Source: Coturnix japonica (lineage: Eukaryota; Chordata; Aves; Galliformes; Phasianidae). From it: a stretch of DNA of 64,000 nucleotides. Each line of letters opens with the position of its first letter. The stretch's first letter is position 1. Shown here in pieces: positions 11,043-23,000 of the stretch. Under the pieces are notes generated by a model, which saw only the letters and a program-made list of their open reading frames with translations, was not told where the DNA came from and made no database searches. A program made the translations under genes and the position numbers. Where the stretch lies: NCBI RefSeq assembly GCF_001577835.2, contig NC_029527.1, positions 1,450,809-1,514,808 of the forward strand, written 5' to 3'.

Positions 11043-14000
11043 TCACTGCAGGAAAGCATCCAGGCTGGCCCGGCTGCTGCTGCAGGCACGTCCAGGGGCA
11101 GCAGCTGATGCTGGCCTAGAGACGTTCCTCTTGCTCTTCACTGGTATGGGACGGAGCTCTGTAGGGCTTATCTGAAGGTTGGGCTGTCAAGGGAAGCACA
11201 CACATCAAAGCTCTGGGGATATGAGCAGCACAGGACCTGCTCCAGAGCAACAGACCTGGGACCTGGCCATGTACTCACACCCTGAGGCATTTGGGTAACA
11301 CCCTCAATAACAGGCTTTAACTCGTGCTTTGTCTCAAAGAGGTCTGGCTGTTGGACAACATCTCTGCAGGCTCCTTCCAAGGGAATTAAACTACTCTAGG
11401 AAAATCTCCCTGCAGGTCAGGCTGGGCTCTGCCCCTACCCATAGAAGCAAAGCTCAGGCACACTCCTGTCCCACACTTTCCACTTCCATGATACGCCCAA
11501 GAGCACAAAGCAATGCCTAAGAACAACCAAGAGCTTCAAGATCTACCCTGCATATCAGAGCTGGGACACTGGGCAGAGGAAGTGACAGCAGGCAGAACTT
11601 GCAGCCTCCCAGGGGCAGAGCTCTTAGAGTAAGGAGTTCTCCTGTCTGTGATGGCATCATACAAATCTTCAGAGACAAAATAAATATTAATGTTCTTAGT
11701 AAGCTCAGGTCTTTGATGCCTTTGCTGTCTCTGCTGAGCTCAGGCTTGTTCAGAATCAGATGTAGGGCAACATGATGGTGATTCCCTGAAGGTCCCAGCC
11801 CCACTTTGGGAAGCTCTGCCCCAGGCTACCAAGCTGGATGAGACAGGAGCAACATAGGAGGTGCCCCGCAGCATCACTACTGCCACACAAACCACAGGAA
11901 AGGATACAGGCTGTATGAACTTGGTTCTGCCTCCCAGGCCGTCGTACCCCATCCTCACCTAGGAGAGACAAACAAAAGTGAATGGAACAGCACAGAGCCG
12001 TGGCTACTTCTTGTCTTGGTCAGCAGAGGAAAGCCTTGCAGGCCTTGTGCTCTAGGGACAGGTTACAAGCGCCTGGAAACACTCAGTCCTTGTATTAAGC
12101 CCTGGCCTTCAGAAAAAGGCGGGCCCAAGTGTATTAGTGAGGTCTAAGAATCTTTCTGAATTAAGCCTTCAAGGTTGCAACAAAGCTTAAGATTTTTGTC
12201 ACTGGGACTGATATGTACAGGGAAAATGCCCAGCACTCCGAAGAGGTGGAACTGGATGCAGAAGGCCATTTAATCTGCTGCCAGGTAGGGAATGACCATC
12301 TGTCATCTCCGGAGCTCCACAGGACTGGGAGGCAGCCAGGTCACACTCCAAGATTTACTCTCCCCACACCGAATATGGCAAGGTGAAAGCCTCATTGGCT
12401 TCCTCCTGTAGGTAACCTCAGGACAGAAGCATGCAGTGCCAGCCCCTGACAAGCTCACCAACAGCACTACTCACCTTGCCCACATTCCTGTGGGGACCCA
12501 GCAAGCTACCCGACATGGGCTTCTTGGAGAAGGCTGAGTTCCTGATGAATCCTGGCATGAATCCTTTAAGAGCCTTGTCCTCCAAATCATCTCCACAGTT
12601 CTGTCCCACAGAATAATGAGAAAAGCCCTTTAAGAAGCAAGATCTGCTGAATTTAGTCTGCACACAGGCATTTTCTTAAGGTAGCAGGCAGTCCTGTACC
12701 ACATCAGGTCAAAGAACAGTACCTCCAAATCTCCCTCTGGGGCTCATTTGGAGCCAATGCCTGGGAGGCAGGACACTGCACACAGCATGCCTAGGGGGAC
12801 AGCCCCCTTAGCTGACCCACAGCCCTTGCAGGCAGAGCCTACACTGTGTGTTTGCCAAGCACATCTGATGCAGGATAATCTGCAAGCATCAAGTGCCCGC
12901 CCCCCTGCCCTCTCCTGCCCGATTCCAGGAGGCCTCTGAGGCAGCAATAGCGTTTCTAGGAGACAGTCAAGCAAAGCACTTTGAAGTATGTACTGTGGTG
13001 CTGCAGATAGGCCAATCTACAGTTAGAGCATCACCTGCACGAGAAAATGGGGCCTTTATCTCAAGCTTATTAATAGCAGAATTGAAGAGGTGATACAGAA
13101 AACAAGATCAGTCCTTTTACCTCCGCCGTTTCCTTTAGAGCTTTATTTGCCAGATTTACCACAGGAAGCCTGTAAGAAGCACAAGGAGCGAGTCAGCAGA
13201 GATTCATTGTTTGACTGGAGCTGGCAAGGACAGACAAGGCAAAGCAAATGACGACAAAACTTGCACTGCGACATCAGGCAGCTGGAGAGCTATCTGATCT
13301 CACACAGCAACTACCAAAGCAGAGAGACTTTTCATCTCCTTTAGAAGCAGAAAGAAGAGGACAAACTCACTGCTTTTTATCCAGCTTCTGCTTTTTTGCA
13401 GCACTGAATGGAGATCTGCAGGGATGATTTTCAGGGGTGTCCACCTCGAAAGTGTCATCTAGGTTGATCTCATCACTGTGAGCTGGACGGTGGAGTTTTG
13501 GGTGCTGCAGTTCCACAGGAGTTGGGCTGCAAGGCCACACAAAGTGTCAGCCATCGAGAGGCTGCCACCCATCAGACAGAAGAGAGGGAGCTACAAGCTA
13601 CATCCTTTAGTTAGCACAACACAAGTAGGACTAGGATCTGAACCCTGTTCTGCTTACAAGTTCCAGACATGACATTCACCATATTTGGCCTGTATCTGAG
13701 GATGCACCTCACTGACCTTTCAAAGACTAGCCGGCTGAGTGTCTCTCTGGTTACAGATGGCACTTTCAGAGTGTCCTGCAGTATGTCTATCTTCTTCTTC
13801 AGACTCTGGAGGGAAGAGGAAAGGCAGACAGTGAGACAAGAAAAGATTTAGCAGCAGATCCTTCACCCCTCTCCCATAACTGAGCATTGGTCAGAGCTCA
13901 GAGGTGGGGCAGATGAAAGCAGTAAGGTGGGCTAGATCCAAGCCAAACCCAGCATAGCTCCTGGCACTGCTGCTGAAGGCTGTGGCCAGCTGCCAGTTAC

Positions 14001-17000
14001 TGCAGACCAAGGAATTATATTCTCACCAAGATCTCCTTGTCTGCATTCTTCAGATCCTTCTGGGTGCTCTTTAACTCCTCCTTTGTCTTCTCCAACTCTG
14101 AAACTGTTTTCTGAAGCTGCAGAATAAACAACATCAAACAGCAGAGTTCTGGTTACAACACACAGGCAAGGGAGACTGTGGATCCCCATGGGAACATGGC
14201 ACACACTGTTTCCCCCTGTTTTCAGGCTCAGTTTTCCCGTGGCAGTCTATCCAAACCAGAGCAACCTGATTGCTGCTCATTTCCTCAAGCTGTCTGCAGA
14301 GGGATCTCCAGGTCTGCTTGCCCAGCTCATGTCTACCCACAGCATCTTTGCCTGACAGAAACAGCTTTTCCACGTTTTAACACTTGGTGGCTCCATTCTG
14401 AATTCCTGCAGGACTTAGCACACACCACATCACAGCATTACAAACCACAGGCCGGACGCTGGCTGTGCATCAGCAGCACTGGCACATAGACAAGCCTGAT
14501 TCAACAGGAGAGCATGCCAGGAGCCGGGGGTTGAGAGGTGGCCTGGCACCACAACAAGGGCTTGGAGTGGGGTCAGGAGCCTGGGCCAGCCCACAGAGCG
14601 GCAGCAGAGTCAGCTCTCCGTCAGCCAAACCCAGAGCACACTGACTCGCATCCTCCCGACCCAAGCCAGCGATTGCAGTTTGGCACAGACTCGGCCACAA
14701 ACAGGTCAGCTCCAGCAGCAATGCTTCCTGTAGGGAGTTAACTCACTTAGGAGCAGCTCAGTATTCCAAGATCCTCCTCCTCTGTTTGAGGGGACCACAA
14801 CAGCTATGGCTGGGTAACAGAAATAGGCCAAATCCACCCACTGTCTCTCACTTTGTGAGCCTGGACTCTGGCACACCCCAAGGAACACCTGCGCCTTGGA
14901 GAGCAAGGCTACACAGACATTTATCATGGTAACTTGCTATCAAAACGGTAATTCCCAGCCTAGGCCAACAGAGCCCAGCCGGGCTGGAGCAGGGGCAGCA
15001 CAACAATGGGGGCATATCTGCAGCTCTGTGCCAAGCCAGAGCTAAGCCCTGCTCAGCTGGTGCTGGCTCACACCTCATTTCCACTCTTCCCAGGGCCCTG
15101 ACTCTGCAGCAGAAGTGGCTGCTGGCTGAACAAGCTCATGCTCAGCCTGGCAGGATGAAGGCAGCATTGCTTCTGGAGCCCAGTGAATGTAGCATACACC
15201 TGCATGCTGCTGCCTCGACAATGTCCTCAGAGTCCATAGTGCTAATAACAGCCCACGAGCTACACACAGCATCACACCCTGACCCAGAAACCCCAGCCTG
15301 ACACTTCCATGCCAGCTGTACTGCTCAAGGAGAGCTCACTGTGGGAGGGGGTCACGGCACAGGGCTGGAAGCACAGTTGCTGAGAGGGATCTACAGACCA
15401 GATGTCACCCTTATGTTTCTCATGCTCTCCTTTTACCTTACTGTTGACAGAGAATAGCTCCTTCTTCTGCTTCTCTGTCATCTCACTTGAGATCTTCCGA
15501 GCCTCCTTCAAGTTCTCATATTCCCTGAAAAGAGAGCAGAAGAGTCACGCTGCCTTTAAAGAGGATTGAGCTAGAATTTATTAGAAGTCCTCAGTATAAA
15601 GTTCTGCAACTGCAGAACCATCAAAGAAAACCCAGGACATACAAAATCCTTAAGGGAACTGAGCCGAGTGTACCAACGGTGTAACAAACATCAGCACACG
15701 TGGCCAGAAAAAACAGTTGCAAAGGATGCCATGGCTGGGAGCAGGGCATGCACAGCATTCACCAGTGTCATGGTTTAATAATTTTGTAATTTTTGCTATC
15801 AGTATTCCACATCATAACATCATAATTAAGCATGAATAATTTTACTGAATCTGCAACTTACAGAAGAAGAACTACATCTCCCAGGGAACAACACGATAGG
15901 TCACGGGACCTGGACTCTATATTTAACTCTGTCGCAGAAACAGACTGACGTCTTTCGAGTTCTGGCGTTCAGGGGAGTGGTGTGGGAGCCTTCAGCCGTT
16001 CGCCTAGATTTACAGTAGGCCTCTCGGTTACGGGACTGCATTCTCTCTCCTATTTTTGGCCTTGATATCGTTGAGCGTTCAATTTTTCATTATATTAGTA
16101 TTTTATATTGTGTTATCCTGTATTCGATATAGTTTTAGTAAATAAGATGGTAGCCTCTGTGAGTCGTTGCCGCTGTTTTTCTTTCTTAATTAATTTTTTT
16201 TTTCCTTTCGGCTAGGCGCCCTCCGGGCCCACGGCCCTGTCACGGGCGCAGGTGGATTTTTAGTTCAAACCGTGAGCAGATTTTGGTGCGAGATGCGGGC
16301 AAATTGAGTTGCTGTTTTTTCTGTGTTTTCTCTCTGTTTGCTCTTTAGCTTTAACAGTTAGCTTACGAGTTTTTTTCCCGTTAAGGAGCTATCTCGTGTT
16401 TGCGATTCTGCCACCTGCGAGCTTGACCTTGAAAGTTCAGGCGGACTGCCAATACTGCCGGTATATTTTTATAAACACTGCTGAGCTTTGTTTTCTGAAT
16501 TTTATTTTTTCTCTCTATTGGAGAAAAAAAAAAAAATGTTTTCTTCTACTAAATTTGTTTTTACCAGGGACTGTGTTGGCCATGGTTCTTTTTGAGACGC
16601 TCCGACATATCTGGGCCATGTTTAAGCTAGCCACTTTTTTCTTATGGAGCTATACAATTTGTAATAATGGAACTTGAAGCGATGGTTAGCAATTGCTCAC
16701 TTCGTATCTCTGTATAACTCCAGAGGGAGGCAACTAATGCAACTAATTATACAGAAATGGTGATTTTTAAAGCGTGCTTCCTCTTTCTTTCTATGAATCC
16801 TTTTACTGCAGTTTTTTGATGATACAGTGGGTCACACTCTTAATCTCCCGTGAATTTTACTGTTGATTATTGTATATAATCTCACTCAGTATCTGGATTT
16901 ATAACATCCGGAGGAAGTCTTCCCTAGAACCCCCCCCAGAGAATACTGAGTGGCAGGGAGTGTGGAGAGGCTTTGAAGAGATTCTCAAAGGACAGACATC

Positions 17001-20000
17001 TTCGCGTTATGGAGCTTCACCCTGAACACTTGAAGAATACCTGAGAGTTTGATTGCATATTTGAGGCAGGAATCGTTGTGGTTCAGGCAGATCTGTGGAT
17101 GCAGAAATTATCTCGGGCCTGGCTTATGCTTTTCAGGCCTTAGTCAATACCATTCCTGAGGAGGAGAAGTTTTGGAAGCGTGAGAGAGAGAGCTCAGGGC
17201 CGAGAAGGAGAGTCTTAGAGCTGAGGCCAGAAAAAACTTTGGACTGAGAAGGATAGAGAGAGAAAAACAGCTTTTGAAGCTGAGAGAAAAGAATCTCCTG
17301 TACCAACGAGACTCAATCTGGTAAAACGAGGAAAGAGAGTCTTAGAGCTGACGCAGAAAAACTTTGGGATGAGATAGGTAGAGAGGAGAAAAAGTTTTTG
17401 AAGCCTGGAGAGAAAAGATCTCCTTTTGTACCAACGAGACTCAATCTGGTCGAGAAAGAGAAATCTTAAGCAGCTGGACGCAGGAAAAACTTTGGGATGA
17501 GAAAAGGTCCCTGCAATCCCAACTCAACACTTCTCCAGTCCGAGCACAGCGCCCTCCGGTCCGAGCACGACACTCTCCAGTCCGAGCACGGCGCCCCCCG
17601 CATCTCGAGTCCGAGCACGAACACTTCTCCAGTCCGAGCACGGCGCCCTCCAGTTCCGTAGCGATGACACTGCTTCCAGACTGAGCGCGATGCCCCTCGG
17701 TCCGAGCACAGGGACTCTCTTCCAGTCCGAGCCACAGCGGCCCTCCGGTCCGAGCACGGACACTCTCCAGTCCGAGCACGGTGCCCTCCGGTCCGAGTAC
17801 AAAAAAACCAACCTCTCCAGACTGAGGCGATGGCCTCCGGACCGAAGCACAATGCCTCCAGACCGAGCACAACACTCTCCAGTCCCAAGTCCTGCAATCC
17901 CCAACTCAAACTCTCCCAGTCCGACACAGCGCCCTCCGGTCCGAGCACGACACTCTTCAGTCCGAGCACGGCGCCCTCCAGTCCGACACGACACTCTACC
18001 CAGTCCGGAGCACGGCGCCCTCGCAGTCCGAGCATGACCATCTCCCAGACTGGAGCGCGATGCCTCCGGTCCGAGCACCGACACTCTCCAGTCCAGCCAA
18101 GCGCCCTCACGGTCGCGAGCACGACACTCTCCAGTCCGAGCACAGCGCCCTCCGGTCCGAGCACGACACTGCTCTCCAGTCGAGCACGNNNNNNNNNNNN
18201 NNNNNNNNNNNNNNNNNNNNNNNNNNNNNNNNNNNNNNNNNNNNNNNNNNNNNNNNNNNNNNNNNNNNNNNNNNNNNNNNNNNNNNNNAAAAAGAAAAAA
18301 AATAAGAAAAGAAAACAGCGGCAACGATCTAAGGAGGCACACTTATTTACTAAATACTATATCGAAATACAGGTAACACAATATAATACAATATAATTGA
18401 AAATTGAGCTAACGAATCAAGCAAAATAGGAGAGAGAATGAGTCCCGTAACCGAGAGGCCTACTGTAAATCTAGGCGAACGGCTGAAGGCTCCCACACAC
18501 TCCCCTGACGCCAGAACTCGAAAGACGTCAGTCTGTTCTGCGACAGAGTTTAATATAGAGTCCAGGTCCCGTGACCTATCGTGTTGTTCCCTGGGAGATG
18601 TAGTCTTCTTCTTAAGTTGCAGATTCAGTAAAATTATTCATGCTTTATATGATTTATGAGATGTGGAATACTGATAGCAAAAATTACAAAATTATTAAAC
18701 CATGACATTCCACCCCTATTCTACATCATTACATTATGTTTATACATACATACAACACTCATATGTATAATTTGTGAATAATCAGCAACTTATTTTCTCA
18801 ACAATTTATATTTATTCCATACAAATCCCTAAGTTGAGACAAAAAACTTTATACCTTAACCTACTATTTATTAATTTTGAGAAAATGGCAAACTGCCAGA
18901 AAAGGAAACATGTCAGCGGTAGAGGGGAAAGGCAGCGCTAGTAGGGCGTCCCCCACATCAAGGTGCACTCACCTTTCCCAGTCCACACAGCAGATTTCCT
19001 TTTGACTTATACTTCTTTCCAGTGTGCTCTACACATGCAGTGGCCAGTGCAGGATATAGAGTCCAGATGGAAAACTTGCTTACAGAATGCCTATTAAGGT
19101 ATATAGAGAAAAGTGTTTCCTTAACATTAATCCACTCTATCTAAGTCCTATACCTAATTGAACTATTCTGTACCTAATTGAAATATTTTCTGAGACTCTA
19201 CCTATCTATTTACAGGAAAATCATTGGCTGCACTCCCCCAACATCAAAATTCCCTGTGGTACACATTGAACTTCCCATTTTTGTCCATCACCCACCATGT
19301 GCACCCAGGTCCCTGGCAAAGAAGGACCCTGGAAGAGGGTTTGCCCTTTCCAGACGCTGGAAGGAACCCAAACCGTCTTCCCAACACGCCTCTTTATGTG
19401 TATACAACAGAACTTATCCCCTCCACGGTACGCTAGGGACGCTGGACTTGGTTAAGGACCATTGCGCATCACTAAATCCTCGAGTGTTTGACCACCAGGT
19501 GGCTTCTGCTAAATGGTTCTCCATTTTTTAATACGTTCCGCCACCCATGCTTTCAACATAGTTTTCAACAACCCACTTGAATCGTTCAATCTTACCAGAA
19601 CCTGGTGCGATGATAGGAATATGGTAAATCCACTCAATGCCCTTTCGGCCTAGGGCCCCTCCGGGGCCCACGGCCCCTGTCACGGGCGCAGGTGGATTTT
19701 TAGTTCAAACCGTGACAACCAGCAAAAAGGAAACTGGATTCAGAAATATTACAGTCGCCAGTGGAAGAGATGGACAAAAAAACAGAGCAGCCTCCGTGCT
19801 TGCAGCAAATAGAGAACTCTGCTTTAAATGTCTTTACAGAGGTTTGATACTATTGGCCATGCACACTGTTCCCAATTACACCACAGGGACACTTGCCTCA
19901 TTATAGCTTTGTATCAAAGCTGCAATTATTCAGCAGCCATCAGAACGGACCCAGAGATGCTGAGGTTTTGCTCAGCAGGACCAGAAGCATTTCCAGGTAG

Positions 20001-23000
20001 GGGATGGCAGCACTGCAGATCCCGCATGCCAGAGCGTGGTGTGCTCAGAGCACTTCAGGCCACAGCTGCACAGTGCAATGCAGCAGAGGGTGCAGCCCAG
20101 AGCTCCTCATCCTCCCATTTCCCCCCAGGCGTGAAAAGAGAACTGAGGGAATAATAATCACCACATAGGTGCACTGACAACGCTGGAGACAGTTCCCATG
20201 GTGACATGCATGTCACTACAGTGACAACAGGAACGGTTCAGTGTGACAGGCTCCAATCTAGGTCCCCAGGATTTGTCAGTCAAAACCCAAAGGAGGCCCG
20301 AACAGGGACAAGAGCCCCACAGTGTTTGTGTGCCTGCTGGGACTCAGCAGCTGGTTCTCTTCCCAGAAGCCCAAGACAGCACAGGCAGCCCATGCTGAGC
20401 CTGAAGCACTCACTTCTTCAGTGATACGCAGTAGACTGCAAGCTGCTCCACTGCTGCCTGCCCAACTCCCATCTCTCTGATCATCTCCTCCACTTCGGGG
20501 CGCTGGCTCTGAAGCAACAATTCAATCCTGCAATAAAACAAGAAAATGTACCTTCAGCTCATGAGTCACGAACAGAGCAGGGAAGAAGGCTGCAGCCCTG
20601 CTTCCCCAAGGGAGCTCACACAGACTAAGCTCCTGAATGTAGGGGTGGCAAAGAGATGCAACTGCCTCACTATAAGGAGGGAATCTTTGCTGGGACAGAG
20701 TAGCACTACATGGACTGAATAGAAAAGAGACAGCTGTACACACATGCAACACTTGGAGCTGACACACACAAACTTGTAGGCCCTACATCCATGCAGCTGA
20801 CTTTAATCCTAGGCTGGGATTTGAGCTTTGCCCCAGAACCCTCTCTAGTAATAGCAACAGCACATAGCCATGCTCGGAGGCCTGGAGATGAAGCCACTCT
20901 GCACGGAGTATCACATCCTGCTGCTGTTCAGGGAGAGCAGCTGCCTGGAAAGAAAGCTGGTCTGAAAGCCCAGCCAAGCAAAGCCTGTTAATGTAGCAGC
21001 TTCCAGCCTTATGGGGTAAGGAGGCCCAGCAGTCCCAGCATGTGGGGCTGAAAGGTACAGCAAGCACAGCAGGACCTCCTCATTCTTCTTGGAGCAGAGG
21101 AAAGGCATGCAAGTCCAGCCTGAGAGGCCCAGGATCTCACCGCTCCATGGTTCTCAGCTTGTTTCGCAGATGGCGGACCTCTTCCTTTGAACTTCTGTTA
21201 TCCTCCTGCTGCTGCTCCAGGAATTTCATCTGTTTCTGCAGAGAAGCACACACAGACCGTCAGAAAGGCTCCAGGGATTGTTAGCAAAACATCCTGGCTT
21301 ATGCGCACTGCGGGCAGCTGGGAGCATACATTGGCTCTTAATGCTATCACCACCTCAGCAGCCCAGGATTACGGAGAATTTAGCTCCCTCCCCACTGCAC
21401 CCCTAGCTCTGCTCCTTGCTAGCACAGCAGGGTCCGACTGCTAATCACAAGAGTCTGGTGCTGGAACTGTTTTGGATCCTCCTTTCTGCTGGGTGTATCT
21501 GTGGGGCTGGGCAGCATTCTGTGCACAGAACAGCAACGATGCTTTTCAAAAGCGAGGGAGTTCAAAGCAGGCAAACCTCACTAGTGTGTTCTGCTCCCTA
21601 AATAGCTGAGCCCTTTGCTTTAGCCTTCCAATTTTCCCTGCTCTTAGCTGCTTAAAGCAGAAATAGGAATGCTGCATAGGTCTCTCCTGCAGATCTCAGC
21701 TGAACCAGAGACCGAGCTGAGTGCTTCTCTCATCCACCTGGGGTGGCCACGAGTCTCTCACAGCCAGCACCTTTCCAGCAGGCAGCATTAGCAGCAAACC
21801 TCAGCTGAGCTAAGAAAACACAGAAGCCAAGCAGCTGTGACAGAGTTGGGAATCTACAGAGCTGCAGGCTCACACCTTGCTCTTTCTTAAGCAGAGCCCA
21901 CCTTTGGCTGCTGCAGACCAGAGGTCTCCACGCTCCAGACCCCTGGGCCAGGTCAGAGCAGGGCCCAGATCATTACATGAAGGTTCCGCAGCAGCTGGCA
22001 GAAGATGGGACCTGCTCTCTGCTTGTGAGCCTGACCTGCCTCGCAGCTAGTTAAGCCTCTATTTTACTGCAGAAGTTCAGTGCTTTAATCTTTAAATGAT
22101 GCATGTAAGACATTGCTTGGCATTCAGCTGGGGAAACACTGCACACCACAGAAAAGATACCCTCAGGTCCCTACTGCTGCCCTTCCAGGCTTTCATTAAC
22201 AGGACTTCAGCATACTCAGAGGGTTTTGCAACACACAAGATAATCACAGAGTCTCCTCCTGAGATGCCAGGCAGGAACGCCAAGCACAGAGATCTGAAGT
22301 TGAGAAGCAGGCACCAACTTCCACTGCCACAGCTGCTTTTCTAAAGTAGGAAACATGGATGCTATCCTGTCGCTGGTACATCTGATATCCCAGGAACAGG
22401 TTGGGAATGCCAGGCTGCCTTTAGACCCAAGAAGACTGGATCTAACCCGATGGGCAGGCAAAAAAAAAAAAGCTTGTGCTGTCCCATAGCAAGGCCTGTG
22501 TGGTAGTGACTCCTTACTTTTATCTCCTGCCCTGTGACAGCATCACACAGCTCAGTCAGGCAAATTTAACGTGGTTCCTCCAGGAAGAGCCCAGCTGTTT
22601 TGTATGTGGCATACAGCAAGACAGTTCCACGCCCCATCTACAAGCTCTCCCTGCCTGCATGGTCTGGCAGGTCAAGGAATGTGATGCAGTGTAGGCTCGC
22701 TCTACCCAAAGGGCAGAGATTTAAGGAACTGTCTGAATTCTCTGTGCTCACAATGAGCTCTCAGAACACAAAAGAGGCAGCCCAGCATCAAGTCAAGGCC
22801 GCACCGCTCACCATAAGACATGCCAGCCAAGAGGCTCTTGTTCTTAGCCCCCCCTTCCATTTGCTGTTTATGCACAATGCATGACTATGCACTGAGTCAC
22901 TGCACACTGAAGCACAACAGGAATATTTGATCCCTGGACTTCGCACATTACTAACCTAATCGAAGGAAAGCCCTGGCAACAGAACAGAGACAGGAGAGTT

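Larger units (their letters stand above)
15766..19717 (+). mobile_element. LTR retroelement (endogenous retrovirus), broken, in TRAIP intron
   Basis: The ends are TGTCATGGTTT and AAACCGTGACA, inverted repeats of each other, flanked by a 5-bp target-site duplication ACCAG (15761-15765 and 19718-19722). Parts: 5' LTR about 15766-16278; a TGGTGCGAGATGCGGG stretch at 16284 resembling a tRNA-Leu-type primer site; purine-rich internal repeats; a GC-rich tandem array; an assembly gap; an LTR copy in opposite orientation (18289-18707) with an adjoining polypurine tract; an internal part with an integrase-like remnant; and a terminal LTR piece (19641-19717). No intact gag, pol or env is seen; the element is a fossil with most coding content missing. 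LTR copies differ little apart from small length differences, so insertion looks fairly recent. The 5-bp duplication and primer-site match hint at an ERV-L-like family; this is tentative. Confidence 0.8.

Noticed and set aside
16309-16677. A hydrophobic 122-residue frame after the 5' LTR
   Set aside because: No match to a retroviral or host protein that I recognise; it is AT-rich T-run DNA in a fossil element.
17441-18342. Long minus-strand frames through the GC-rich array (Val-Leu-Gly-Leu-Glu-type repeats)
   Set aside because: They are a by-product of a tandem array inside a fossil retroelement and cross an assembly gap; there is no evidence of a gene.
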